A model generated the notes under the pieces. The model worked only from the letters and a program-made list of their open reading frames with translations. It was not told the origin of the DNA and made no database searches. Source: Syntrophaceae bacterium UBA5619 (lineage in GTDB: Bacteria; Desulfobacterota; Syntrophia; Syntrophales; UBA5619). From it: a DNA stretch of 6,114 nucleotides. The translations under genes were made by a program, and so were the position numbers. Where the stretch lies: the NCBI GenBank assembly GCA_002424545.1, contig DIKL01000102.1, positions 1 to 6,114 on the forward strand, given 5' to 3'. Positions 1-5,491 of the stretch are shown in pieces; position 1 is the first letter of the stretch; each line of letters opens with the position of its first letter.

Positions 1-319
1 TGTTCCATAAAAGCAATCCCAGGTAAACATCGCCGAAGCGTCTGAGGCGCTCGACGCTCACACCACTGATGTTGACCGTGGCCCATGAAGGTGGCTCTTC
101 CCGCCGCTCAAACAGATCAGGCGCAGAACGGGGCTTCCCCGAAAGTATGCCGCTGATCTCTTCCCAACCAATCCGCTCTTCCCGATCAAGCCCCGGAAGT
201 TTACCGATTGTCGCAACAACCCGCTGACGTGGCCCCCGAGCGGTGCGAACGGACTCAACCAATGTCCAGCAATCGTAATCCGCTCCATCCTTCTTCTTGG
301 TGTTCCGACGCAAATACAT
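1..319 (-). CDS. IS1634/IS4-type transposase, N-terminal part (runs off left edge)
   Basis: An open frame on the minus strand starts at an ATG (319-317) and continues without a stop through the window edge, giving 106 residues. It begins MYLRRNTKKKDGADYDCWTL and continues with LVESVRTARGPRQRVVATIG. This basic start, followed by a 'W/Y-x-L-V-E-S-x-R' and 'GPRQR-x-V-x-x-x-G' pattern, is characteristic of the N-terminal region of IS1634-like DDE transposases of the IS4 superfamily, as I know them. The catalytic DDE region would lie beyond the window, so completeness and activity cannot be judged. No clear Shine-Dalgarno sits within 12 bases of the ATG; the nearest purine block is about 20 bases upstream, and weak translation initiation is common for IS transposases. 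The family assignment rests on recalled sequence pattern only; another IS4-superfamily group is possible. Confidence 0.75.
   Translation of the reverse strand, partial: MYLRRNTKKKDGADYDCWTLVESVRTARGPRQRVVATIGKLPGLDREERIGWEEISGILSGKPRSAPDLFERREEPPSWATVNISGVSVERLRRFGDVYLGLLLWN
1..319 (-). mobile_element. Insertion sequence, 5' portion; outer end not located
   Basis: The transposase start indicates that the upstream end of an insertion sequence lies in this window, somewhere to the right of 319. I could not fix its boundary: only one end is present, so neither the terminal inverted repeat nor the target duplication can be confirmed. A possible terminal stretch is the minus-strand TGTAGTGGAGACC around 362-374, but this is only a guess. 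The interval given covers only the transposase-coding part. Confidence 0.5.
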
Positions 320-660
320 GACTACTGTATTTACCAGACTCGCTCCTCTGTGCAAGAGGCTGGTCTCCACTACATCCGATTTTCAAAGAACGCGGCCTGG
401 AATCATTCAACTTTCAGAAAATATCTGGCCATATTCACCCATTACTCAACAACATCCTGCGGAAGATGGGTTAATAGCACGGAGACGCGGGGAAGTTCCC
501 GAACGATGAGATGAAAGTTGATTATCAAATTGACAGTTTCCCTGATCTCTTTTATGGTGGGCACGGAATGGGGCAGCGGCTGCGAGATCATGACGATTTG
601 CGGAGTCGGAAATGAGTTTGAAGTCCGGAACTTTGGAATCGGCAAAAATGGTTTAAGACG
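320..660. other. Non-coding stretch between transposase and small membrane gene
   Basis: No convincing gene is seen on either strand. The first part should be the IS leader and end. A small imperfect hairpin, CCTCT-GTGCA-AGAGG (345-359), lies in it. Further right is an 11-base palindrome, GGGAAGTTCCC (490-500), and then the promoter at 530-558. Base composition is visibly more AT-rich than in the genes to the right, which fits an insertion-prone intergenic region. Short open frames on both strands lack ATG starts with ribosome-binding sites and look like chance. Confidence 0.6.
530..558 (+). promoter_or_regulatory. Sigma70-like promoter for the small membrane gene
   Basis: A perfect -35 box TTGACA (530-535) is followed by a 17-base spacer and the -10 box TATGGT (553-558), four of six matches to TATAAT. 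Initiation would fall near 565, leaving a leader of roughly 95 bases before the ATG at 661. The palindrome GGGAAGTTCCC ends 29 bases upstream of the -35 box and could be an operator, though this is only a suggestion. Confidence 0.5.
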
Positions 661-870
661 ATGGATCTGTTTCCGAAAACTTTGGGATCATGGATTTTCA
701 TGATCGTCGCCTGTCTCGTCGGATTGTTTATCGGGCAGTGGATCCGACGTCGACGAAGCAAAGCCGGGGCGGAGCATGAAGCCCTCGTCCAAATGGCGAA
801 GGCTCAGCAAAAAAGAAGGCTCTCGAAAAAGGAACGACGCAAATATTCGAAAGGGTCTTTGTTACGGTGA
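661..870 (+). CDS. Small single-pass membrane protein, function unknown
   Basis: This encodes 69 residues starting with ATG. Residues about 10-28 (SWIFMIVACLVGLFIGQWI) are a strong transmembrane segment. It is followed directly by four arginines (29-32), which by the positive-inside rule places the C-terminal part in the cytoplasm. The tail (33-69) is highly charged, with a Lys/Arg-rich end (KKERRKYSKG), and could touch nucleic acid, ribosomes or lipid head groups. I do not recognise a family. Support comes from the typical membrane-protein layout, a good promoter about 100 bases upstream, and a stem-loop just after the stop. Against it, the ribosome-binding site is poor, with no GGAG-like core before the ATG. 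It stands alone between an IS and the end of a convergent operon, and might be a lineage-specific or orphan gene. Confidence 0.5.
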   Translation: MDLFPKTLGSWIFMIVACLVGLFIGQWIRRRRSKAGAEHEALVQMAKAQQKRRLSKKERRKYSKGSLLR

Positions 871-880
871 TACGGATGTC

Positions 881-908
881 GCTCTGCGGACGAACATAAC
901 CGTAGAGC
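881..908 (+). terminator. Stem-loop after the small membrane gene (terminator-like, no T tract)
   Basis: GCTCTGCGG (881-889) pairs with CCGTAGAGC (900-908) in a 9-bp stem with one G-U wobble and a 10-base loop. It begins 10 bases after the stop codon at 870, where a terminator is expected. No T run follows on either strand, so it is not a canonical intrinsic terminator. It may act as a 3' end-protecting hairpin, or serve the leftward operon ending at 1077. Confidence 0.35.
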
Positions 909-1045
909 CTGCCTGTAAATAAGTCCTCCTAAATTTAACCGGTCGGAGCACCGAAACCCCCATTCACCGATAGGTTCTCCATCCGCCCTCAGCCAACGAA
1001 TCGAGGATGGCGCAGGGCTGCTCCGTGACGGTGATGTTGTTTCCC

Positions 1046-1062
1046 CATCGACACCGATGTCG
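1046..1062 (-). other. Small stem-loop downstream of the DUF2007-like gene
   Basis: Two mutually exclusive 5-bp hairpins overlap here: CATCG/CGATG (1046-1059) and CGACA/TGTCG (1049-1062), each with a 4-base loop. They lie about 15 bases after the stop of the last gene of the leftward operon. No T tract follows, so termination is only a possibility. Confidence 0.25.
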
Positions 1063-1076
1063 GGACAGTGGCCGGG

Positions 1077-1376
1077 TCACGTTTTTGTGCCGTTGGATTT
1101 GATCACCAGATCGTCGGCCTCTTTGTTCCAAGGGAGATCGCCATCGTCGTACGAAGCCGAGAGGATCTCCCTCGCCCGCTCCCAATCCGGCACGGGAACG
1201 AGGATTCGCACCTCGCCCAGACCGTCCACCGTGATCGCGTAGATCGTTCCGGCGGCTTCGTAACGAAGCCGGGTCCGGATGCCGTCGCTCGCGAGCCGAC
1301 CCGTGATGAGATTCGCCTGCGTCATCCCGGCAGCCGTGGCGACCACCTCCCAGAGGTCCTCGTTTGCTTCATCCAT
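1077..1376 (-). CDS. DUF2007-like small protein
   Basis: This encodes 99 residues. The pattern of alternating hydrophobic positions, a helix ending in GRLASDGIRTRL (residues 26-37), then VRILVP (56-61) and a D-x-x-x-A-x-x-IL helix (64-72), matches the DUF2007 family. These are small ferredoxin-like-fold proteins annotated as putative signal-transducing proteins. The chemistry of the family is unknown. The N-terminal 'VVATAAGMTQANLITGRL' resembles the family's usual opening, in which the protein senses or binds something through an alpha-beta sandwich; the ligand is not known. The start is the ATG at 1376, with an AAGGAGA ribosome-binding site (1391-1385) 8 bases upstream. An open frame extends far upstream of this ATG, but that extension only shadows amrS. 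It follows amrS by 53 bases on the same strand and is the last gene of the unit. Confidence 0.75.
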   Translation of the reverse strand: MDEANEDLWEVVATAAGMTQANLITGRLASDGIRTRLRYEAAGTIYAITVDGLGEVRILVPVPDWERAREILSASYDDGDLPWNKEADDLVIKSNGTKT

Positions 1377-1429
1377 GGTTCCGGTCTCCTTCGGGATGGA
1401 AACGCCGCAAGAGGGCGTTGACCAACCGA

Positions 1430-2443
1430 TTATTCGAAAATCCCCTCGAGCGACGCGCCGCAGCCGGGACAAGCCGCTCCGTTGAGCTCCAAACGCTCGA
1501 CGGTAAAACCCCAGCGGCTGATCAGCAACCGACCGCAACGGGCGCAGCTTGTGTTCTCCCCGGCATCGCCGGGCAGATTCCCGCTGTAGACGTACTTTAA
1601 CCCGGCGGATCGGCCAATCCGTACCGCCCGTTGGATCGCCTCGGCCGGGGTGGGCGGCGTCCGCATCATCCGGTGCTGAGGGTGAAAGCGGCTGACATGC
1701 CAGGGGGTTTCCGCCCCGAGGGAGGCAACAAAAGCGGCGATTTCGCAAAGCTCCTCTTCGCCGTCGTTCAGCCCCGGAATGAGCAGGGTCGTCACCTCGA
1801 CCCAGATCCCCAGCTCCTTCATCTTTTTCAGGTTGTCGAGGACCGGCTGGAGTCGCGCGCCGCACTGTTCACGATAAAAGTCATCGCGGAAAGACTTCAA
1901 ATCGACGTTCGCCGCGTCGAGACGGGGCGCAATGAGAGCGAGCGCCTCGGGGGTCATGTAGCCGTTCGTCACGAAGACGTTTTTCAACCCATTTTTTCTT
2001 GCAATCCCTGCGGTTTCAAAGGCGAACTCCAAGAAGACCGTCGGCTCCGTGTAGGTGTAGGCGATGCTTTTCGAACCGCTCCGGACGGCCTGCGCCACGA
2101 TCTCCGCCGGGGTCCTCTCCTGCCCGACGATTCTCGCCTGCTCTCGGGGCATCTGCGAGATCTCATGATTCTGGCAGAAGGAACAACGAAAGTTGCAGCC
2201 GGGCGCGGCAATCGAGAAAGAGCGCGAACCGGGCAGGAGATGAAAAAAAGGTTTCTTTTCGATCGGATCGACATTCTCGGCAAGGATGGTCCCAAAAATC
2301 AGGCTGTAGAGGGTTCCATCCCGATTTTCCCGGACGCCGCAGAGGCCGCGCTTTCCGGGATCGAGCCGGCATCGATGCGCGCAGAGGCCGCACCTTACCC
2401 GGCTCTCAACCTCTTTTTGATACAACAGAGCCTCATGAACCAT
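1430..2443 (-). CDS. amrS: AmmeMemoRadiSam system radical SAM enzyme
   Basis: This 337-residue protein belongs to the radical SAM family found beside AMMECR1-like and Memo-like genes, often misannotated as pyruvate formate-lyase activating enzyme. Its substrate is unknown. The cluster motif CNFRCSFC (Cys83, 87, 90) binds the 4Fe-4S cluster that cleaves SAM. An N-terminal cysteine block (Cys18, 21, 25, 35; CGLCAHRC then GKRGLCGVREN) is a family hallmark. The core continues with YTYTEPTVF and VDLKSF. The C-terminus adds two CxxC pairs (Cys300/303 and 325/328), likely a zinc ribbon or second metal site. I chose the ATG at 2443 because GGGAG (2456-2452) lies 8 bases upstream and family members start with a similar 'EALLYQK' sequence; an upstream in-frame extension to 2548 lies inside the methyltransferase gene. 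The start overlaps the methyltransferase stop by 11 bases, so translation is probably coupled. Confidence 0.9.
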   Translation of the reverse strand: MVHEALLYQKEVESRVRCGLCAHRCRLDPGKRGLCGVRENRDGTLYSLIFGTILAENVDPIEKKPFFHLLPGSRSFSIAAPGCNFRCSFCQNHEISQMPREQARIVGQERTPAEIVAQAVRSGSKSIAYTYTEPTVFLEFAFETAGIARKNGLKNVFVTNGYMTPEALALIAPRLDAANVDLKSFRDDFYREQCGARLQPVLDNLKKMKELGIWVEVTTLLIPGLNDGEEELCEIAAFVASLGAETPWHVSRFHPQHRMMRTPPTPAEAIQRAVRIGRSAGLKYVYSGNLPGDAGENTSCARCGRLLISRWGFTVERLELNGAACPGCGASLEGIFE

Positions 2444-3239
2444 CGTCGATTCTCCCATCCATGGCGGACAGCAGGCGATTTTTCTTGCATTCCCGAACGA
2501 CGCCGGGCATCGGCCTGCCGCCTTCGGCGGCAAGTGCCGCGGGTTCACGGATAATCTCCTGGATGGTTCGGAAGGAAAACGTCACCGAAAAGGAGAGACC
2601 GCAGAAAGCGCCGAACGGGTTGTTCATCACAGGGAGCCGCTCCTCCAAAGAGGCGGCAAAGTCATACCACCCCCAGGGGAGAAAGATGACGCTGCCCCAC
2701 CGAATCCGAACCCCGGGGAGCTGCCGCCGGATCAGGCCGGTCAGAGAGGCCAGGCGGAAGAAACGGGCCTTTCGGGAGACCGGGGGAGGATAGAGGCGTT
2801 GCATTCGCCCCTGCACACCGAGCAAGGACCAGCGGTTCATCACTCCAATGAAAATCCGTCCCCGGCACACCCGGATCGCCTCGGCGATCGCAATCCCCGG
2901 ATCATCTGTGTATTCGAGGGAATGAATCAGGGTGACCATGTCGAATTCGTTGTCTGAAAAAGGGAGATCTTCCGCCCGGCCGTCTCTGAGTTCAACGCGA
3001 TTTCCGAGCCGCTTCGCGGCCTGATCGAGCAGGAACGGGGAAGAGTCGATTCCGGTGACATCGCACCCTTTCCGGCGGAAGAGGGCAAGATGTTCCCCGC
3101 TTCCACAGCCGACGGCAAGCAGTCTCTCCCCTGCCCGAGGCTCCGTCAAGTCGAGGATGAGGCTCTTGATCCTCCCGTCGAGGTAACGGTCGGCGGGCGT
3201 TGCCTGAAGATCGTCCTGTTTGGTCCCCCCCGCAGTCAT
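2433..3239 (-). CDS. Class I SAM-dependent methyltransferase, substrate unknown
   Basis: This 268-residue protein has a Rossmann-type methyltransferase core (Methyltransf_11-like). Motif I is VGCGSGEH (residues 43-50), the SAM glycine loop. The acidic residue for the SAM ribose is Asp65 in VTGIDSS. The AEDLPFSDNEFDMV stretch (89-102) covers the adenine-binding and post-core motifs, and is followed by LIHSLEYTDDP. The second half (about 130-268) is specific to this protein, with aromatic and basic segments such as RLYPPPVSRKARFF and FLPWGWYDF, and probably recognises the acceptor. No acceptor can be named. The ATG at 3239 has AAGGG (3252-3248) 8 bases upstream. It lies 99 bases downstream of moaA and overlaps amrS by 11 bases (ATGGTTCATGA). 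That tight link suggests it works with the AmmeMemoRadiSam enzyme rather than with MoaA. Confidence 0.85.
   Translation of the reverse strand: MTAGGTKQDDLQATPADRYLDGRIKSLILDLTEPRAGERLLAVGCGSGEHLALFRRKGCDVTGIDSSPFLLDQAAKRLGNRVELRDGRAEDLPFSDNEFDMVTLIHSLEYTDDPGIAIAEAIRVCRGRIFIGVMNRWSLLGVQGRMQRLYPPPVSRKARFFRLASLTGLIRRQLPGVRIRWGSVIFLPWGWYDFAASLEERLPVMNNPFGAFCGLSFSVTFSFRTIQEIIREPAALAAEGGRPMPGVVRECKKNRLLSAMDGRIDDGS
2452..2456 (-). promoter_or_regulatory. Ribosome-binding site that decides the amrS start
   Basis: GGGAG read on the minus strand sits 8 bases before the ATG at 2443 and inside the last codons of the methyltransferase gene. It favours this start over in-frame upstream codons at 2458 and 2548. 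Confidence 0.55.
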
Positions 3240-3294
3240 GGATGTTTCCCTTCTGCATCAAGACATCGCCGAAACAAGATCCGGCGTTCCTTCA

Positions 3295-3315
3295 TTTTGC
3301 CGCGCACAGGCAAAA
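3295..3315 (-). other. 7-bp stem-loop in the moaA-methyltransferase gap
   Basis: TTTTGCC (3295-3301) and GGCAAAA (3309-3315) form a perfect 7-bp stem with a 7-base loop in the 99-base gap between the moaA stop and the methyltransferase start. Its position suits an RNA processing or partial termination signal that would separate moaA expression from the following genes. The 3' arm is followed by mixed sequence, not a T run, on both strands. Confidence 0.35.
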
Positions 3316-3338
3316 CCGCCGCTTCGAAGAGCTTCGCT

Positions 3339-4331
3339 TCACCCGCCGATCTTCTGCATCTCCTTCATGCACTTCTTGACGTGACTCTCATGACAGGAAA
3401 TCTCGTGCTGCTCGGGTTTCCGGGCGATCGCCGTCGCGATGAGCGCCGCGATCTCCCCGTCGGCGCAACCCGCCCGAAGTGGACCCTTGAGGTCCGTTTC
3501 GTCGTCCGACAGGAGGCAGGTCCGAAGCTGGCCGTCCGCCGTCAGGCGGAGACGGTTGCACGAGCGGCAGAAGTGACGGCTGACCGGGCTGATGAAACCG
3601 ATCTCCCCCGCGCCGCCCTTCATCCGGTAGATCCGCGCCGGGCCGTCGCTTCCGTTTCCCCGACCATTGATTGGTTCGAGCGGAAGGAAGGTTTCGATCT
3701 TCTCCCGGACGACGGCGTTGGAGAGATACCGGCCGTTGCTCTCGATGCCCGCATGGCCCAGCGGCATCAGTTCGATGAAGCGGACCTGATAAGGATCGGA
3801 CAAGGTCAAACGGGCGAAGTCCAGCACCTCGTCGTCGTTGAAATCTTTGATGGCCACAACGTTGATCTTGATCGGAGAAAATCCGGCTTCCCGAACCTTT
3901 CTGATCCCCCGAAAAACAGCCCGGATGTCCCCACCCCGAGTGATCCGAGCGTACTTTTCGGCGTCGAGTGAATCGAGGCTGATATTGATCCGCCGGATCC
4001 CCGCCTCGTAGAGGCTTCCCGCAAAACCGTCGAGAAGGATGCCGTTCGTCGTCAGGCTGACGTCTTTCAATTCCGGGATTGTCCGGAGCGCCGCGATGAA
4101 CTGCACGACCCCCCGACGGACCAACGGCTCGCCGCCGGTGATCCGGACCTTCGAAATCCCCAGCTTCGTCGCAACCCGGACGATCCGGTGGATCTCCTCA
4201 TAGCGGAGAATATCCTCGTGACCGATTTGGGAAAATCCCTCCTTGGGCATGCAGTAGCGGCAACGCAGGTTGCACCGGTCCGTGATGGAAACACGCAAGT
4301 AATTTATATCACGCTCATATTGATCGAACAT
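3339..4331 (-). CDS. moaA: GTP 3',8-cyclase (molybdenum cofactor biosynthesis protein A)
   Basis: MoaA is the radical SAM enzyme that converts GTP to (8S)-3',8-cyclo-7,8-dihydroguanosine 5'-triphosphate, the first step of molybdenum cofactor synthesis; MoaC acts next. The protein is 330 residues from the ATG at 4331. The N-terminal cluster motif is CNLRCRYC (Cys20, 24, 27), and the GGEP SAM-binding motif follows. The C-terminal second 4Fe-4S cluster is C-x2-C-x13-C (Cys255, 258, 272), with the GTP-binding arginines in NRLRL (Arg260, 262). The protein ends with the catalytic Gly-Gly (KIGG). All MoaA hallmarks are present, and the length is typical. An in-frame TTG at 4367 would add 12 residues, but it lies in a T-rich terminator-like tract and has no ribosome-binding site. 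For the chosen ATG an AAAGGGGA element lies about 12 bases upstream, slightly far. It is the first gene of the leftward unit. Confidence 0.95.
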   Translation of the reverse strand: MFDQYERDINYLRVSITDRCNLRCRYCMPKEGFSQIGHEDILRYEEIHRIVRVATKLGISKVRITGGEPLVRRGVVQFIAALRTIPELKDVSLTTNGILLDGFAGSLYEAGIRRINISLDSLDAEKYARITRGGDIRAVFRGIRKVREAGFSPIKINVVAIKDFNDDEVLDFARLTLSDPYQVRFIELMPLGHAGIESNGRYLSNAVVREKIETFLPLEPINGRGNGSDGPARIYRMKGGAGEIGFISPVSRHFCRSCNRLRLTADGQLRTCLLSDDETDLKGPLRAGCADGEIAALIATAIARKPEQHEISCHESHVKKCMKEMQKIGG

Positions 4332-4365
4332 GCCCAGCTTGCATCCCCTTTCATTCCGGGAAATC

Positions 4366-4397
4366 AAAAAAACGTCCCCGGCTCTTCCGGTCCCGTT
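4366..4397 (-). terminator. Terminator-like hairpin with T7 tract in the moaA leader (possible attenuator)
   Basis: Read on the minus strand: AACG, GGA, CCGG, loop AAGAG, CCGG, GGA, CGTT, then T. The two 4-bp arms (CCGG/CCGG and AACG/CGTT) are separated by a symmetric GGA/GGA internal loop, which could stack as purine-purine pairs. The hairpin (4397-4371) runs straight into seven T residues (4372-4366). It lies between the proposed moaA promoter and the moaA ATG, so it would stop or modulate moaA transcription rather than end an upstream gene. Confidence 0.4.
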
Positions 4398-4424
4398 GGT
4401 TGTGAAGCGGTCCGGATGGGTTGC

Positions 4425-4453
4425 TTTCTAACACAGATTCCGAGCGGTGACAA
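4425..4453 (-). promoter_or_regulatory. Sigma70-like promoter for moaA
   Basis: On the minus strand TTGTCA (4453-4448, five of six matches to the -35 consensus) is followed by a 17-base spacer and TAGAAA (4430-4425, four of six matches to the -10 consensus). Initiation near 4418 would leave a leader of about 87 bases containing the terminator-like hairpin. This is too short for a typical molybdenum cofactor riboswitch. Confidence 0.45.
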
Positions 4454-4480
4454 GAATCCGCGCCATCGTTGATTTCTTCC

Positions 4481-4510
4481 TTGACACCTCGAATTTTCTC
4501 GATTAAGGAT
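4481..4510 (+). promoter_or_regulatory. Candidate promoter for greA
   Basis: A perfect TTGACA (4481-4486) is followed at 17-18 bases by TAAGGAT (4504-4510), a weak -10 element. The start would be near 4517, leaving about 75 bases of leader. The -35 box of the divergent moaA promoter is only 27 bases away. GGGCAGGA occurs twice in the leader (4533-4540 and 4574-4581), the second copy overlapping the greA ribosome-binding region. Confidence 0.45.
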
Positions 4511-4592
4511 CAGACCTCGTGCAATAGCCGGCGGGCAGGATTTGCGCCCACCTGAAAAGCAGGCCCATCATAAGGGCAGGAGAAGAAGGTTC

Positions 4593-5075
4593 ATGGAAAA
4601 GATACCTATTACCAGGGGGGGATTCGCCAAGTTGAAGCGGGAGCTGGAGGTTCTCAAGACAGTTTCCATCCCCCAGAACATCAAGGACATCGAAGTAGCC
4701 AGGGCACAGGGAGACCTGTCGGAGAACGCGGAATACACGGCGGCCAAGGAGAGGCAATCCTACCTTCACGGAAAGATGCAGGAACTGGAAAACAATCTGG
4801 CGATGTCCAATGTGATCGATCTGAAGAACCTGACTTGCGAAAAGGTCGTTTTCGGCACAATCGTCGCGATCGAGGAGATCGGCACCGGCAAGGGGATCAA
4901 CTACCAGCTGGTCGGTCCCCTGGAGTCGGATCTGGAGAAGAACCGCATTTCAGTCACCTCTCCGATCGGACGGGCGCTGATCGGGAAAAGCGTCGGCGAC
5001 GAGATCAGCGTCAGCACCCCGGGCGGCATCCGGGAATTTGAGATCGTCGAAATCTCCGTCCAGGAAGAGGATTAG
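4593..5075 (+). CDS. greA: Transcription elongation factor GreA
   Basis: GreA enters the secondary channel of backtracked RNA polymerase and stimulates cleavage of the displaced RNA 3' end, rescuing stalled complexes. The protein is 160 residues (E. coli GreA is 158). The N-terminal antiparallel coiled coil spans about residues 1-76. Its tip carries the acidic motif GDLSENAEY, with Asp41 and Glu44 at the positions that hold the catalytic magnesium in known GreA. The C-terminal FKBP-like domain follows (about 80-160), with the conserved [19 protein letters not shown] and TPGG segments. I chose the ATG at 4593 because an AGGAGAAGAAGG ribosome-binding site (4578-4589) precedes it closely and it matches the family start; an in-frame TTG at 4542 is unlikely. 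The gene converges on atpC, and its TAG overlaps the atpC stop by 4 bases. Confidence 0.97.
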   Translation: MEKIPITRGGFAKLKRELEVLKTVSIPQNIKDIEVARAQGDLSENAEYTAAKERQSYLHGKMQELENNLAMSNVIDLKNLTCEKVVFGTIVAIEEIGTGKGINYQLVGPLESDLEKNRISVTSPIGRALIGKSVGDEISVSTPGGIREFEIVEISVQEED

Positions 5076-5479
5076 GCTTTTCCCGAAACGTTCAGGCGGG
5101 TCAGAGCCCGCAGCAATGCCAGTTTGGCTTTCTCGAAATCGGCATCCTCTTTCGACAGCTTCGCCATTTTCCCCTCGGCCCGTTCCCTGGCCCGGCGCGC
5201 CCTTTCGACGTCGATCTCGTCCGCTCTCTCCGCCGTTTCCACCAGCACCGTAACCTTGGACGCCGTAACCTCCGCATATCCGGTGTTCACCGCGTAACGG
5301 GTCTTCTTGTGATCCCGGACAAATCCGAGTTCCCCGACATCGACCGAACTCAGCAGGGAGGCATGACCGCGAAGCACGCCGAACTCGCCTTCCGTACCCG
5401 GAATGGTCACCTCTTCGACGACGCCGTTGAAGACCATTCTCTCGGGCGTCACGATTTCCAGCGTCAATTCTTCAGCCAT
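5072..5479 (-). CDS. atpC: F-type ATP synthase epsilon subunit
   Basis: The epsilon subunit sits on the central stalk of F1 with gamma, couples rotation to the c-ring and can inhibit ATP hydrolysis. The protein is 135 residues, a usual length. The N-terminal beta-sandwich (about 1-85) contains the family block [15 protein letters not shown], and the C-terminal helical hairpin (about 88-135) contains [15 protein letters not shown]. The hairpin opens with IDVERA, which fits the I/L-D-x-x-R-A motif reported for ATP binding in some epsilon subunits, as in the thermophilic Bacillus PS3 protein. It starts 12 bases after atpD, with GGAG (5489-5486) 6 bases before the ATG, and is co-transcribed with atpD. 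It is the last gene of the operon, and its TAA overlaps the greA stop. Confidence 0.97.
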   Translation of the reverse strand: MAEELTLEIVTPERMVFNGVVEEVTIPGTEGEFGVLRGHASLLSSVDVGELGFVRDHKKTRYAVNTGYAEVTASKVTVLVETAERADEIDVERARRARERAEGKMAKLSKEDADFEKAKLALLRALTRLNVSGKA

Positions 5480-5491
5480 CGGAATCTCCGG

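Noticed and set aside
58..288. Minus-strand 76-residue frame within the transposase
   Set aside because: It is an out-of-frame shadow of the transposase reading frame that runs from 319 off the left edge.
442..645. Minus-strand 67-residue open frame in the intergenic region
   Set aside because: It starts with TTG without a ribosome-binding site, lies across the opposite-strand promoter, and resembles no family I know.
964..1185. Minus-strand 73-residue frame overlapping the end of the DUF2007-like gene
   Set aside because: It overlaps a better-supported gene in another frame, and its private part has no start codon with a ribosome-binding site.
1377..1865. N-terminal extension of the DUF2007-like frame to 262 residues
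   Set aside because: The extension lies in a different frame over amrS and is Arg-rich. The ATG at 1376 has a strong ribosome-binding site and matches the family length.
1631..2793. Two long plus-strand open frames antisense to amrS and the methyltransferase
   Set aside because: They mirror well-supported genes in a GC-rich codon pattern, have Arg/Pro/Ser-rich low-complexity translations, and show no ribosome-binding site or family motif.
3090..3971. Long plus-strand open frame spanning the methyltransferase start, the gap and much of moaA
   Set aside because: It is antisense to two clear genes, without motifs or a ribosome-binding site; a chance frame in GC-rich DNA.
4332..4367. 12-residue N-terminal extension of MoaA from a TTG
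   Set aside because: It starts at the edge of a T7 tract with no ribosome-binding site; the ATG at 4331 gives the usual MoaA N-terminus.
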